In this document: positions 40,220 through 49,549 of the stretch, piece after piece
Layout of the letters: each line of letters begins with the position of its first letter
Position numbering within the stretch: the first letter of the stretch is position 1
DNA from: Leifsonia sp. fls2-241-R2A-40a
Lineage (GTDB): Bacteria > Actinomycetota > Actinomycetes > Actinomycetales > Microbacteriaceae
Length of the DNA stretch: 64,000 nucleotides
Assembly (NCBI RefSeq): GCF_030209575.1
Contig: NZ_JARVRS010000001.1
Coordinates: 310,001 to 374,000, forward strand
Reading direction: 5' to 3'
Program-made: the position numbers and the translations under genes
Notes under the pieces: generated by a model
Told to the model about the DNA's origin: nothing
Databases searched by the model: none
The model's input: only the letters and a program-made list of their open reading frames with translations

Positions 40220-40235
40220 GGGGTACAAATACCCC
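40220..40235. promoter_or_regulatory. GGGGTA-N4-TACCCC dyad
   Basis: A perfect 6-bp inverted repeat with a CAAA centre, 54 bp upstream of the -10 element of the 40301 gene. It resembles copper-sensor (CsoR) operators, but no copper gene is in the window. Confidence 0.3.
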
Positions 40236-40288
40236 TGTTGTGGTCACTCGCCGGGCGGACGCCGCCGGGACTGTCGGAGGCAGCGGGT

Positions 40289-40294
40289 TAGGCT
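40289..40294 (+). promoter_or_regulatory. -10 element TAGGCT, leaderless start of the 40301 gene
   Basis: TAGGCT followed by 6 nt and ATG 40301; no ribosome binding site. Confidence 0.5.
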
Positions 40295-40300
40295 GACCGC

Positions 40301-42220
40301 ATGCCGCCGCAGCCGTCCCCGCAGCTGTGGCGCGGGCGCACCCCGGCCGGACGGCTGGCGCTGGTCCTCGGCCTCGTCGTCGGCATCCCGATCGCACTAC
40401 TGCTCGGGCTGGCGCTGCTGGCTGCGGGGATCGTCGGGGGCGTCGTCGCCTTCGTGGCCTGGCTGGTTGGGGCAGCAGCCGCGTGGGTCTGGTACGCCAT
40501 CCAGCGCCGGCAGCGCATCCCGTACCCGTTCGGTTCGCCGCCGCCGTCGTCGCCCTCCACCCGGCGGGTCGCCCTCAGCGGCCTGTACCTGTCGCTGGTG
40601 CCTCGGGTCGTCGGCGGCGTGGCGCGCACCGCCGGGTGGCTCCTGGCTCCGCTCGCGCTGTTGGTCTCCGTCGTCGGGCTGTTCCTTCCGAAGTGGCGAG
40701 CGCGGCCGTACGTTGCGGTGTTCACGCTCCCCGGACTCCTGCTGAAGGTGGTCGACCTCGGGCGCCGGCGTGGGCTGCTGCGGGATGGACGCGACACGGT
40801 GCGCGTCGGCTACGACGACTTCCTGGCGCGGGCGTTCCCCCTGATCAGTGACGTGCTCGACTGGTGGGACGATCCGGACGGCGGCGACGACTACGTTCCG
40901 ACGCCCGGCCTACCGGACGTCCCGGCGGGGCTCCTCGGACTGCCGCTCGGACCCTCCCCCGACCCGCTCGGCCAGCCGGGCATCGCAGCGGGGGCTATGC
41001 GGCGACGGTCGATCCGTTCATTGCGTGACCTGCTCCTCAGCCAGCGCGAGATCGACGACCTCTGCGACCCCGACCTGGACGACCGGGCCGACGTCGGGGT
41101 CGTGCGCATCGTCGAGCTGAGTGCGCCGGGTGGCCGGCGGTGGATGGTGCAGCTCGCCAGCACGAAATCGTGGCACCCGCGCGCAGGCGCCGCACCCAAC
41201 GACCTCACGGCCGACCTGCTCATCGGCGCCGGCCGGCTGCCGGCCTACACGGACGGCGCGCTCCAGACCATGCGGGAGGCGGGCATCCTGCCCGGAGAGC
41301 CGGTGCTGCTCGCAGGGTTCAGCCTCGGTGGCATGGTCGCGGCGCAGCTCGCGGCCGCGACTGTCGACGCGGGGATGGATGTGACGCACCTGGTGGTCGC
41401 GGGGTCGCCGCTCGGGCGCATCGCCGTGCCGGAGTCCGTGAGCGTCCTGGCGTTGGAGCACGTCCTCGACCCGGTGCCGCGAATCGAGGGACGTGAGAAC
41501 CCGGTGCGGGTGGAGGGGCGCGGGCGCTTCCTCACGGTGAAGGCGCGTCCGCCGCTGTCGGTCGGATTCCGCATCGGCGCGCTGCACCAATCGACGGCGT
41601 ACGCCGACACGGCCGCAGCGGTCGAGGCGGACCCGCCCGACCCGCGCGTCGCAGCCGTTCTCGGCGAGCTGGCGACGTTCTTCGGGGCGCAGCAGCGCAT
41701 CCACGACCGGGCCACGATGCGCGCGGGTGGCCTGCCGCCGCGTCCATCGGTCCCGCTGTACCTGCACAGCACCGTCGAGGAGGGGATCACCCGGGGAACG
41801 CTGCGGCGGACGATCCGCCGGCTGCCCGGCGTCGTCGCCGTCGACGTCTACCAGTCGCGCAGCGGGTTCGCGACGACGATCCTGTGGAACGCGGACATGC
41901 TGGTGCGCGTGCTCGACCCGTGGGTGATCATCGCGGGACGCACGGCGGTGTACCGCGGTCTGCTGTCGCTGCTCGACAGGCGTCGCGCGGTCGGAATCCA
42001 CCTGCGGCTACAGGCGCGGGCGACACCGGGGATCACCTGGGAGGCGACCGTTCAGCGGCTGTCGGACGGACGCTGGCGCGAGTCGATCGACATCACGGTC
42101 GACGACCGCGCCGACCCGGCGGATGTGGAGCGGCTGTTCCCGGACGGGACCGCGCCGGTCGTGATCCTCCACGCGCCGGACGCGTTCGCCCCCGTCCTCG
42201 ACGTCGCCCGCCAGCGCTGA
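40301..42220 (+). CDS. Membrane-associated alpha/beta hydrolase-like protein
   Basis: Encodes 639 aa. Two hydrophobic helices at about 18-38 and 42-62 and a further hydrophobic region near 108-130 anchor the N-terminus. The C-terminal ~400 residues contain a lipase-type nucleophile elbow, GFSLGGMVAAQL, preceded by GILPGEPVLLA, and a second strand VTHLVVAGSPLG, as in PGAP1-like or lipase-class folds. A clear catalytic Asp/His pair is not obvious, so activity is unproven. It stands alone with its own leaderless promoter and converges with der across a hairpin. Probable lipid or ester hydrolase at the inner membrane. Confidence 0.7.
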   Translation: MPPQPSPQLWRGRTPAGRLALVLGLVVGIPIALLLGLALLAAGIVGGVVAFVAWLVGAAAAWVWYAIQRRQRIPYPFGSPPPSSPSTRRVALSGLYLSLVPRVVGGVARTAGWLLAPLALLVSVVGLFLPKWRARPYVAVFTLPGLLLKVVDLGRRRGLLRDGRDTVRVGYDDFLARAFPLISDVLDWWDDPDGGDDYVPTPGLPDVPAGLLGLPLGPSPDPLGQPGIAAGAMRRRSIRSLRDLLLSQREIDDLCDPDLDDRADVGVVRIVELSAPGGRRWMVQLASTKSWHPRAGAAPNDLTADLLIGAGRLPAYTDGALQTMREAGILPGEPVLLAGFSLGGMVAAQLAAATVDAGMDVTHLVVAGSPLGRIAVPESVSVLALEHVLDPVPRIEGRENPVRVEGRGRFLTVKARPPLSVGFRIGALHQSTAYADTAAAVEADPPDPRVAAVLGELATFFGAQQRIHDRATMRAGGLPPRPSVPLYLHSTVEEGITRGTLRRTIRRLPGVVAVDVYQSRSGFATTILWNADMLVRVLDPWVIIAGRTAVYRGLLSLLDRRRAVGIHLRLQARATPGITWEATVQRLSDGRWRESIDITVDDRADPADVERLFPDGTAPVVILHAPDAFAPVLDVARQR

Positions 42221-42229
42221 CGGGCGACG
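42202..42229. terminator. Bidirectional hairpin between the 40301 gene and der
   Basis: CGTCGCCCG (42202-42210) pairs with CGGGCGACG (42221-42229), loop 10 nt, spanning the stop codon of the plus-strand gene and 17 nt from the end of der. Confidence 0.6.
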
Positions 42230-42246
42230 CCGGGCACTGCGAACCC

Positions 42247-43752
42247 CTAGCGCTTGCGCTTCTCGCGCACGCGCATGTTGAGCACGATAGGTGTTCCCTC
42301 GAAGCCGTACACCTCGCGCAGGCGGCGGATGATGTAGCGCCGGTACCCCGGGTCGAGGAACCCGGTGGTGAAGACCACGAATGTCGGCGGCCGGCTCGTC
42401 GCCTGCGTGCCGAACAGGATGCGCGGCTGCTTGCCGCCGCGCACCGGGTGCGGGTGCGCCGCGGTGAGCTCGGCCAGGAACGCGTTGAACTTGCCGGTCG
42501 GGATGCGCGTGTCCCACGACTCGAGCGCGAGCTCCAGCGCCGGGACGAGCTTCTCGAGGTGGCGGCCGGTGCGAGCGGAGATGTTCACGCGCGGGGCCCA
42601 GGAGACGTGGGCGAGGTCCTGCTCGATCTCGCGCTCCAGGTAGCGGCGACGCTCGTCGTCCAGCAGGTCCCACTTGTTGAAGGCGAGCACGAGCGCGCGG
42701 CCCGACTCGAGCACGAGGTCGATGATGCGGACGTCCTGCTCGCTGATCGGCTCGCTGACGTCGAGCACGACGACGGCGACCTCCGCCTTCTCCAGCGCAG
42801 TGGATGTGCGGAGCGAGGCGTAGAAGTCGGCGCCCTGCTGCAGGTGCACGCGACGGCGGATGCCGGCGGTGTCGACGAAGCGCCACACCTTGCCGCCGAG
42901 CTCGACCTGCTCGTCGACGGGGTCGCGGGTGGTGCCGGCGAGGTCGTTGACGACGACGCGCTCCTCCCCCGCCGTCTTGTTGAGCAGCGACGACTTGCCG
43001 ACGTTCGGACGTCCGATGATGGCGACGCGGCGCGGGCCGCCGACCTCTCGCTTGGCGTAGGCCGACTCCTCCGGCAGCACCTTGAGGACCTCGTCCAGGA
43101 GGTCTGCGACGCCGCGGCCGTGGAGGGCGGAGACGGGAAGCGGCTCGCCGAGTCCCAGCGACCACAGCTCGGTGGCGTACGGCTCCTGCCGCGCGTCGTC
43201 GACCTTGTTGGCGGCGAGGAACACAGGCTTGCTGGTCTTGCGCAGCAGCCGGACGACACGCTCGTCGGTCGCGGTGGCGCCGACCGTCGCATCCACGACG
43301 AAGAGCACCGCGTCGGCGAGGTCGATCGCGACCTCGGCCTGGGCGGCGACCGACGCGTCGATTCCGCGGGCGTCGGGCTCCCAGCCACCGGTGTCGACGA
43401 GCGTGAACCGGCGGCCGTTCCACTCCGCCTGGTACGAGACGCGGTCGCGCGTCACGCCGGGAGTGTCCTCCACGACGGCTTCGCGCCGGCCGAGGATGCG
43501 GTTCACGAGCGCGGACTTGCCGACGTTCGGGCGGCCGACGATGGCGAGCACCGGGAGGGCGGGGAGGAAGGTGATGCCCTCCACGTCCTCGCCGGCGGTG
43601 TCGAGGATGTCGAGGTCGGCCTCGTCGAGCTCGTACTCCTCGAGTCCGCTGCGGAGCGCGTTGGCGCGCTGGACGGCGAGGTCCTCGTCGAGCTCCGACA
43701 GCCGGGTGACGAGGTCGTCGTCGCCGGTGGGCTCGTTTTCGATGTCAGACAT
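42247..43752 (-). CDS. der: Ribosome-assembly GTPase Der (EngA)
   Basis: Encodes 501 aa. Two GTPase domains in tandem are diagnostic: G1 [15 protein letters not shown] with DTPGVT and NKVD in the first, and [16 protein letters not shown] with [14 protein letters not shown] and FNKWDL in the second. A C-terminal KH-like domain follows ([19 protein letters not shown] onward). An acidic N-terminal extension of ~65 residues is common in actinobacteria. Needed for 50S subunit maturation. Its start overlaps the end of cmk by 8 nt, so the two are coupled. Confidence 0.97.
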   Translation of the reverse strand: MSDIENEPTGDDDLVTRLSELDEDLAVQRANALRSGLEEYELDEADLDILDTAGEDVEGITFLPALPVLAIVGRPNVGKSALVNRILGRREAVVEDTPGVTRDRVSYQAEWNGRRFTLVDTGGWEPDARGIDASVAAQAEVAIDLADAVLFVVDATVGATATDERVVRLLRKTSKPVFLAANKVDDARQEPYATELWSLGLGEPLPVSALHGRGVADLLDEVLKVLPEESAYAKREVGGPRRVAIIGRPNVGKSSLLNKTAGEERVVVNDLAGTTRDPVDEQVELGGKVWRFVDTAGIRRRVHLQQGADFYASLRTSTALEKAEVAVVVLDVSEPISEQDVRIIDLVLESGRALVLAFNKWDLLDDERRRYLEREIEQDLAHVSWAPRVNISARTGRHLEKLVPALELALESWDTRIPTGKFNAFLAELTAAHPHPVRGGKQPRILFGTQATSRPPTFVVFTTGFLDPGYRRYIIRRLREVYGFEGTPIVLNMRVREKRKR

Positions 43753-44416
43753 GGGCTGCTTTCTGTACGACCTGGATGACCGCGTCGACGGTCTGGTCGA
43801 AGTCGAGTTCGGTGGAGTCGACGGTGGTCACACCGTCCGCGGCGTTCATGAAGTCGACGACACGGGCGTCAGCCGCGTCGCGCCTGCGGAGTGCCTCGCC
43901 GACGTGGGCGGCGGAGTGATCGGCTAGTTCCGCGGAACGCCTCGCCATTCTAACGGCTTCATCGGCCGTGAGCAGGATGCGCACGGGCGCATCCGGGCAC
44001 ACCACCGTCGTGATGTCACGCCCCTCGACCACGATGCCGTCGCGCTCGGTCGTCCGGATGATGTCGCGGAACAGCTGCGTCAGGAACGCGCGCACCTCGG
44101 GAACCCGCGCGATCGGAGCGACAACGGCGGTCACCTCCGGGGTGCGGATGGGCTCGGTCACGTCGTGATCGCCGACGAACACGTGGTAGGTGGAGGGGTC
44201 GGTGCCGATCCGGTAGTCGAAGTCCGGCAGGGCGTCGATCACCGCATCCGAATCGGTGGGATCGATGCCGCGCTGGACGACGTACCAGGCGAGCGCACGA
44301 TAGGCGGCGCCGGTGTCGAGGTACGCCCAGCCGAGCCGGGAGGCGGTCGCCTTGCTGACGCTCGACTTGCCGCTCCCAGCGGGGCCGTCGACCGCCACCA
44401 CGATCGTCTCGGTCAT
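43745..44416 (-). CDS. cmk: Cytidylate kinase
   Basis: Encodes 223 aa from ATG 44416. The P-loop is [19 protein letters not shown], followed by [12 protein letters not shown], the CMP-binding segment and [25 protein letters not shown] with the RRSAEL and RRDAADA lid residues, all standard for bacterial Cmk. It makes CDP/dCDP from CMP/dCMP. The gene overlaps tyrA upstream (ATGA) and der downstream; the order tyrA-cmk-der is common in actinobacteria. Confidence 0.97.
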   Translation of the reverse strand: MTETIVVAVDGPAGSGKSSVSKATASRLGWAYLDTGAAYRALAWYVVQRGIDPTDSDAVIDALPDFDYRIGTDPSTYHVFVGDHDVTEPIRTPEVTAVVAPIARVPEVRAFLTQLFRDIIRTTERDGIVVEGRDITTVVCPDAPVRILLTADEAVRMARRSAELADHSAAHVGEALRRRDAADARVVDFMNAADGVTTVDSTELDFDQTVDAVIQVVQKAAHV

Positions 44417-45501
44417 CCGGTGATCCTCCATCCACGGTCGGTCAGGTCGTCCACGGTGCGGTGCAGCACCTCGGGAAGCACGGCGATGTCGGCGAGGCCG
44501 AAGGGGGCGCCGGGCGAGTGCTCCAGGCGCAGGTCCTCCATGTTCACGCCCAGCTCGCCGAGCTCGTGCAGCAGCCGGGCCAGTTCGCCGGGGCGGTCTT
44601 CGACCATCACCACGAAGCGCGAATATTTCCGGTCCTGGCCGTGCTTGCCCGGCAGCCGCGAGACGCCGACGTTCCCCCCGGCGATCTCCTCCGCGATCGC
44701 GCGGCGGGCGCCGGACGCATCCACGTCGCCGAGCGCCACGAGCACCCGGTCGAGGTCGTCGCGGTAGGCACGGAGGATCTCGACGATGGCCGGAGCGTTC
44801 GCGCCGAGGATCTGCACCCACAGCTCAGGCTCGCTCGCCGCGATGCGCGTGACGTCGCGGACGCCCTGCCCCGCCAGGGCGAGCGCCGCTTCGGGCGAAT
44901 CCGTCAGCCGCTTGGCCATGAGGGAGGAGACGATCTGAGGGGCGTGGGAGACGAGCGCGACAGCGGCGTCGTGCTGGGTCGCATCCATCTCGACCGGGGT
45001 GGCGCCGAGGTCGAGGATGAGCGCCTCCACGAGGCTGACCGCCGAGCGCGGGTTCTCCGGACGCGCCGCGACGACCCACGGCCGCCCGATGAACAGGTCC
45101 GCGCGGGCCGACGACGGGCCGCCGCGCTCCCGGCCGGCGAGCGGATGGCCGCCGACGTAGCGCGAGAGGTCGACGCCCGCGTCCTGCAGTTCGGCGAGCG
45201 GCGCGACCTTGACGCTCGCGACATCCGTCACGACGGCGTCGGGATGCGCGGCCAGCTCCTCGGCGACGACGCGCCCGGTCAGGTCCGGCGGGACCGCGAC
45301 CACGATCAGCGCGGGCTCGATCGCCCCGTCGTCCAGCCGGCCCGCGCCGTAGTCGGCGGCCAGCCGCAGGTGCGCGGGCGACGCATCCGCGAGCAGCACA
45401 TCCACACCGCGGGCGCGCAGCCCGAGTCCGACGGACGCGCCGAGCAGCCCCGCGCCGACGACGCGGACAGCTCCCGGCAGGCGCGCAGCAATCTCACTCA
45501 C
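44413..45501 (-). CDS. tyrA: Prephenate dehydrogenase with ACT domain
   Basis: Encodes 362 aa from GTG 45501. A Rossmann start ([21 protein letters not shown]), the motif VTDVASVK, the catalytic-site segment [12 protein letters not shown] and [14 protein letters not shown] are typical of TyrA. The C-terminal ~75 residues form an ACT domain ([35 protein letters not shown]), which usually gives feedback control by tyrosine. It oxidises prephenate to 4-hydroxyphenylpyruvate in tyrosine synthesis. TAAGGT lies 6 nt before the GTG (leaderless), and AAGG could also act as a binding site. Confidence 0.95.
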   Translation of the reverse strand: MSEIAARLPGAVRVVGAGLLGASVGLGLRARGVDVLLADASPAHLRLAADYGAGRLDDGAIEPALIVVAVPPDLTGRVVAEELAAHPDAVVTDVASVKVAPLAELQDAGVDLSRYVGGHPLAGRERGGPSSARADLFIGRPWVVAARPENPRSAVSLVEALILDLGATPVEMDATQHDAAVALVSHAPQIVSSLMAKRLTDSPEAALALAGQGVRDVTRIAASEPELWVQILGANAPAIVEILRAYRDDLDRVLVALGDVDASGARRAIAEEIAGGNVGVSRLPGKHGQDRKYSRFVVMVEDRPGELARLLHELGELGVNMEDLRLEHSPGAPFGLADIAVLPEVLHRTVDDLTDRGWRITG

Positions 45502-45507
45502 CCGTCC

Positions 45508-45513
45508 ACCTTA
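45508..45513 (-). promoter_or_regulatory. -10 element TAAGGT of tyrA-cmk-der
   Basis: Reads TAAGGT on the minus strand, 6 nt before GTG 45501. Confidence 0.45.
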
Positions 45514-45547
45514 GCCAGCGCCGCCGACGCCCGTTTTCCGCTGCAAC

Positions 45548-45600
45548 ATTTGCGCCAAATCGTGGCCACGGGCCCTCCAGAAGCGAGATTTGGCGCAAAT
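45548..45600. repeat. 14-bp inverted repeat ATTTGCGCCAAATC between rluB and tyrA
   Basis: ATTTGCGCCAAATC (45548-45561) and its exact complement GATTTGGCGCAAAT (45587-45600), 25-bp centre that itself contains GTGGCCAC. It lies upstream of the tyrA promoter and downstream of rluB, so it could be a terminator or a protein-binding site. Confidence 0.65.
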
Positions 45601-45619
45601 CTTCGACGGGGCAGCGTGC

Positions 45620-46364
45620 TCAGCGGCTCTCGCGCGAGATCGTGAGCAGCTCGCCGAGCTCCGCCTTCGTCAAGTCGCGCAGCTGGCCCGACTTCAGCGT
45701 GCCCAGGTGGAGCGGGCCGAACTGCCGCCGCACCAGTTCGATCACGGGATGTCCGACCTCGGCGAGCATCCGGCGCACGATGCGATTGCGGCCGGAGTGC
45801 AGCGTCACCTCGACGAGCGAGTCGTCCCCGCGCTGGTTGGTCTGCAGCAGCTTGGCCTTGTCCGCCGCGATCGGACCGTCGTCGAGCTCGACGCCCTTCG
45901 TCAGCCGCCCGATCGTCTGCGGGGTGACGACGCCGCGCACGCGCGCGATGTACGTCTTCGTCACACCGAACGAGGGATGCGCGAGCACGTGCGCGAGTTC
46001 GCCGTCGTTGGTGAGGATGAGAAGGCCCGAGGTCTCCGCATCCAATCGCCCGACGTTGAACAGTCGCTCCGGGTAGTCCGCGGTGAAGCGCGACAGGTCC
46101 GGACGCCCCTGCTCGTCCCGCATCGAGCTGACGACGCCGACGGGTTTGTTGAACATGACGTAGCGGCGGGAGGTGTCCAGCTGCACGGCCGTGCCGTCGA
46201 CCGCGACCTTGTCCGTCAGCGGGTCGACGCGTCGTCCGAGCTCCGTGACGACCGTTCCGTTGACCGAGACGCGACCGGCGACGATCAGGTCCTCGGACAC
46301 GCGACGGGAGGCGACCCCGGCGGCCGCCATCACCTTCTGCAGGCGCTCGCCCTGCGCTCCCGTC

Positions 46365-46375
<11 letters not shown>
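45620..46375 (-). CDS. rluB: Large-subunit rRNA pseudouridine synthase B
   Basis: Encodes 251 aa from ATG 46375. An N-terminal S4 RNA-binding domain (RLQKVMAAAGVASRRVSEDLI) leads to the RsuA-family synthase domain with MFNKPVGVVSSM and the catalytic Asp in NVGRLDAETSGLLILTNDG, then GRNRIVRRMLAEVGHPV. It forms a pseudouridine in 23S rRNA. It overlaps the end of scpB by 11 nt; the scpA-scpB-rluB order is a standard actinobacterial cluster. Confidence 0.95.
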
Positions 46376-46983
<608 letters not shown>

Positions 46984-46994
<11 letters not shown>

Positions 46995-47820
46995 AGTCGG
47001 CTCCCAGATTCGACAGATTCTCCTCGGACCAGTGCTCCGCCGTCCACCGCAGCGTCAGCTCCCCCAGCGGCTCCACCTGCTCGAAGGCCAGCGCGGCACG
47101 CCGGTACAACTCCAGCACGGCCAGGAAGCGCGCCACCACGACGCCCTTCAGCTCGGCGCCGGCCACCAGCTGGCGGAAACTCATCGGCTCGCCGTGCCGC
47201 AGCATCCCGACCACGATCGCCGCCTGCTCGCGGATGCTGACCAACGGCGCGTGCAGGTGGTCGAGCCCGACGACGGGGATCTCGCGCGGCGTCATCGCCA
47301 GCGTGGCCAGGGCGGCGAAGTCGTCGAGGCTGAGCGTCCAGACGAGCTCCGGTGTGCGCTGACGGAACTTGTCCTCCAGCCGGACCAGCCGGGCGTGCCT
47401 GCTCCCCTCGGCCTCCAGCCGTCCGGCGAACCAGGCGGAGGCCTCCTTGAAGGCGCGGTACTGCAGCAGCCGCGCGAACAGCAGATCGCGGGCCTCGAGC
47501 AGCGCGACATCCTCCGCATCCACCAGCTCGCCCTGCGGCAGCAGCCCCGCCACCTTCAGGTCGAGCAGCGTCGCGGCGACGAGGAGGAACTCGCTCGCCT
47601 CGTCGAGGCTCTCGTCGGTGTCGAGCGCACGCAGGTAGGCGATGAACTCGTCCGTCACGCGGCTCAGCGAGATCTCCGTGATGTCGAGCTCGTGCTTGGT
47701 GATCAGCGACAGCAGCAGGTCGAACGGACCTTCGAAGCCGCCGAGCGAGACGCGGAAACCGACCGGTCCCTCGGCCGCATCCGCCCTCTCCGGCTCGTCC
47801 GTCTCAGGCGACGGCGCCAC
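46984..47820 (-). CDS. scpA: Segregation and condensation protein A
   Basis: Encodes 278 aa from GTG 47820. The kleisin N-terminus FEGPFDLLLSLITKHELDITEISL, followed by ASEFLLVAATLLDLKVAGLLP, is diagnostic, and the C-terminal winged helix (VVVARFLAVLELYRRAALAFEQ) contacts the SMC head. It bridges SMC and ScpB in condensin. The start lies 17 nt inside the parA-like gene, so it is cotranscribed with it. Confidence 0.96.
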
Positions 47821-48703
47821 GGAACACCAGTTCCCGCGCCAGCTGACGGTATGCCTCGGCCGCCGGGTGCTCTGGCGCGAACTGCGTGATCGGGGTGGCC
47901 GCGACCGACGCGTCCGGGAACTTGACGGTGCGCGAGATGACGGTCTCGAGCACGCGGTCGCCGAAGGCGTCGACGACGCGCTCCAGCACCTCGCGGGAGT
48001 GCAGGGTGCGCGAGTCGTACATGGTGGCCAGGATGCCGTCCAGCTCGATCGCGGGGTTGAGGCGCTCGCGCACCTTGTCGATCGTCTCGATCAGCAGGGC
48101 GACGCCGCGCAGGGCGAAGTACTCGCACTCCAGCGGGATGAGGACGCCGTGGCTGGCGGTCAGCGCGTTGACGGTCAGGATGCCGAGCGACGGCTGGCAG
48201 TCGACCAGGATCACGTCGTAGTCGTTCGCGACCTTGCGCAGCACGCCGGCGAGGATCTGCTCGCGCGCGACCTCGTTGACGAGGTGCACCTCCGCGGCCG
48301 ACAGGTCGATGTTCGCCGGGATGATGTCGAGCCCCGGGGTGGACGTGGACTGGATGGCGCCCCGCACGTCGGCGTTGCGGTTCAGCAGGAGGTCGTAGAT
48401 CGTCGTCGCGTCGTGCGTCTGCGCGCCGAGGCCGGCGGAGAGCGCGCCCTGCGGGTCGAAGTCGACGGCCAGCACGCGGCGGCCGTACTCGGCCAGCGAC
48501 GCACCCAGGTTGATGCTGGTGGTCGTCTTGCCGACGCCGCCCTTCTGGTTGCAGAGGGCGACGATCTTGGCGGGCCCGTGCTGCTTCAGTTGGGCCGGTA
48601 CCGGGAACGCGCGCAGGGGCCGACCGGTGGGGCCGGGCTTCGGGGCGAGGGATGCGGCATCCATGCCCGGGAGCTGGGTCTCGACCTCGTCGTTGCGCGT
48701 CAC
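47804..48703 (-). CDS. ParA/Soj-family ATPase of the scpAB cluster
   Basis: Encodes 299 aa from GTG 48703 (GAGG 9 nt upstream); an internal ATG (MDAASLAPKP) is the alternative. The deviant Walker A KIVALCNQKGGVGKTTTSIN, the VLAVDFDPQGALSAGLG motif and ILVDCQPSLGILTVNAL are all present. This copy sits with scpA/scpB and xerD, not with parB and the origin, and is the conserved chromosomal ParA paralogue of actinobacteria. Its likely role is chromosome or protein positioning; no ParB gene or parS site is adjacent. Confidence 0.9.
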   Translation of the reverse strand: MTRNDEVETQLPGMDAASLAPKPGPTGRPLRAFPVPAQLKQHGPAKIVALCNQKGGVGKTTTSINLGASLAEYGRRVLAVDFDPQGALSAGLGAQTHDATTIYDLLLNRNADVRGAIQSTSTPGLDIIPANIDLSAAEVHLVNEVAREQILAGVLRKVANDYDVILVDCQPSLGILTVNALTASHGVLIPLECEYFALRGVALLIETIDKVRERLNPAIELDGILATMYDSRTLHSREVLERVVDAFGDRVLETVISRTVKFPDASVAATPITQFAPEHPAAEAYRQLARELVFRGAVA

Positions 48704-48797
48704 CTGGGTGTTCCTCGTCCCTCTCGTGGGCGGTCTTTCAAGGGGACAGTCTATCCGCGCCGTGCCCCGCATGCGGGGCGTACGCGCGGCGGTTCGG

Positions 48798-48803
48798 TAC
48801 GCT
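48798..48803 (+). promoter_or_regulatory. -10 element TACGCT, leaderless start of the acetyltransferase gene
   Basis: TACGCT followed by 6 nt and GTG 48810. Confidence 0.5.
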
Positions 48804-48809
48804 GGCCGC

Positions 48810-49337
48810 GTGCAGCCGATGCCGTCCACGCTCGAGACCCCGCGTCTGCGTCTGCGCCCGCGAGACGGGCGCGACGCCGAGTGGAACCTCGCGCTGCTCG
48901 CCGAGCATCCCCTCGACCCTTCGCCCGGCTCGCTCGAGGAGGAGCGGGAGCGGCTGGATGCGCAGCGGCGCCGCTTCGACGAGCACGGGTTCGGGCTGTA
49001 CACGATCGAGCTCGCGGAGACCGGCGAGCCCGTCGGGTACTGCGGCCTGGTCGTCGGCCGCGCGAGCGCGGCCCAGCCGGAACTCGCGTACGAGCTCCTG
49101 CGCGCGTACGTCGGCAGCGGCTACGCCACCGAGGCGGCCTCGGCCGTCGCCGACGCCGCCTTCGACGCCGGCTTCCCCGTGATCTGGGCGACGGTCGCGA
49201 CGTGGAACGCTCCGTCGTTCGGAGTGCTGGCCAAGCTCGGCTTCTCCAAGACGCGGCGCGTCGGCTTCGACGGCGGCTCGGTGTACGTCTGGCTGCGCCG
49301 CCGCGCACCGCGCCGCCGTCACCGCGAGGCCCCCTGA
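48810..49337 (+). CDS. GNAT acetyltransferase, RimJ/RimL type
   Basis: Encodes 175 aa from GTG 48810. The start STLETPRLRLRPRDGRDAEW is typical of the RimJ/RimL group, and the acetyl-CoA site is ELAYELLRAYVGSGYATEAASAVADAAFD, followed by ATVATWNAPSFGVLAKLGF, where the conserved N-x-x-S positions the acyl group. A basic tail ([13 protein letters not shown]) ends it. Such enzymes acetylate N-termini or small molecules; substrate unknown. It is divergent from the parA-like gene and followed by the palindrome array. Confidence 0.88.
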   Translation: MQPMPSTLETPRLRLRPRDGRDAEWNLALLAEHPLDPSPGSLEEERERLDAQRRRFDEHGFGLYTIELAETGEPVGYCGLVVGRASAAQPELAYELLRAYVGSGYATEAASAVADAAFDAGFPVIWATVATWNAPSFGVLAKLGFSKTRRVGFDGGSVYVWLRRRAPRRRHREAP

Positions 49338-49358
49338 CGCGATCGTCGCTGCGCGAGC

Positions 49359-49527
49359 ATTCGTGACGAATCGCGCCGATTCGTCACGAATCGCGCGCAT
49401 TCGTGACGAATGTCCACCATCGCCCAGGTCGGCGGGCCCGCCACGACCGCGTCGAGGCAGCGGTCTGCGCGAGCATTCGTGACGAATCACGCTGATTCGT
49501 GACGAATCGCGCGCATTCGTGACGAAT
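49359..49527. repeat. Two triads of a 13-bp palindrome ATTCGTSACGAAT with 20-bp period
   Basis: Copies begin at 49359, 49379 (ATTCGTCACGAAT), 49399, then 49475, 49495 and 49515, each exactly 20 bp from the next within a triad and separated by 7-bp GC-rich spacers (mostly CGCGCGC-like). Both triads are preceded by CTGCGCGAGC. The array fills the gap between two convergent gene ends (acetyltransferase and xerD), so a promoter role is unlikely. Confidence 0.85.
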
Positions 49528-49549
49528 CGCGGCGGGCGAGCCGACGCGG

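Larger units (their letters stand above)
39925..40300. other. Stretch without a supported gene
   Basis: Between the inverted repeat and the lipase-like gene. No open frame here has start signals or protein-like sequence. It holds a short dyad at 40220-40235 and the promoter at 40289-40294. Confidence 0.5.

Noticed and set aside
47804-48703. Origin-proximal ParAB partition locus
   Set aside because: There is no parB gene and no recognisable parS site; the neighbours are scpA/scpB and xerD, which mark the conserved paralogue instead.
49359-49527. CRISPR array
   Set aside because: The repeats are 13 bp with 7-bp near-identical spacers, far too short and regular, and no cas gene is present.
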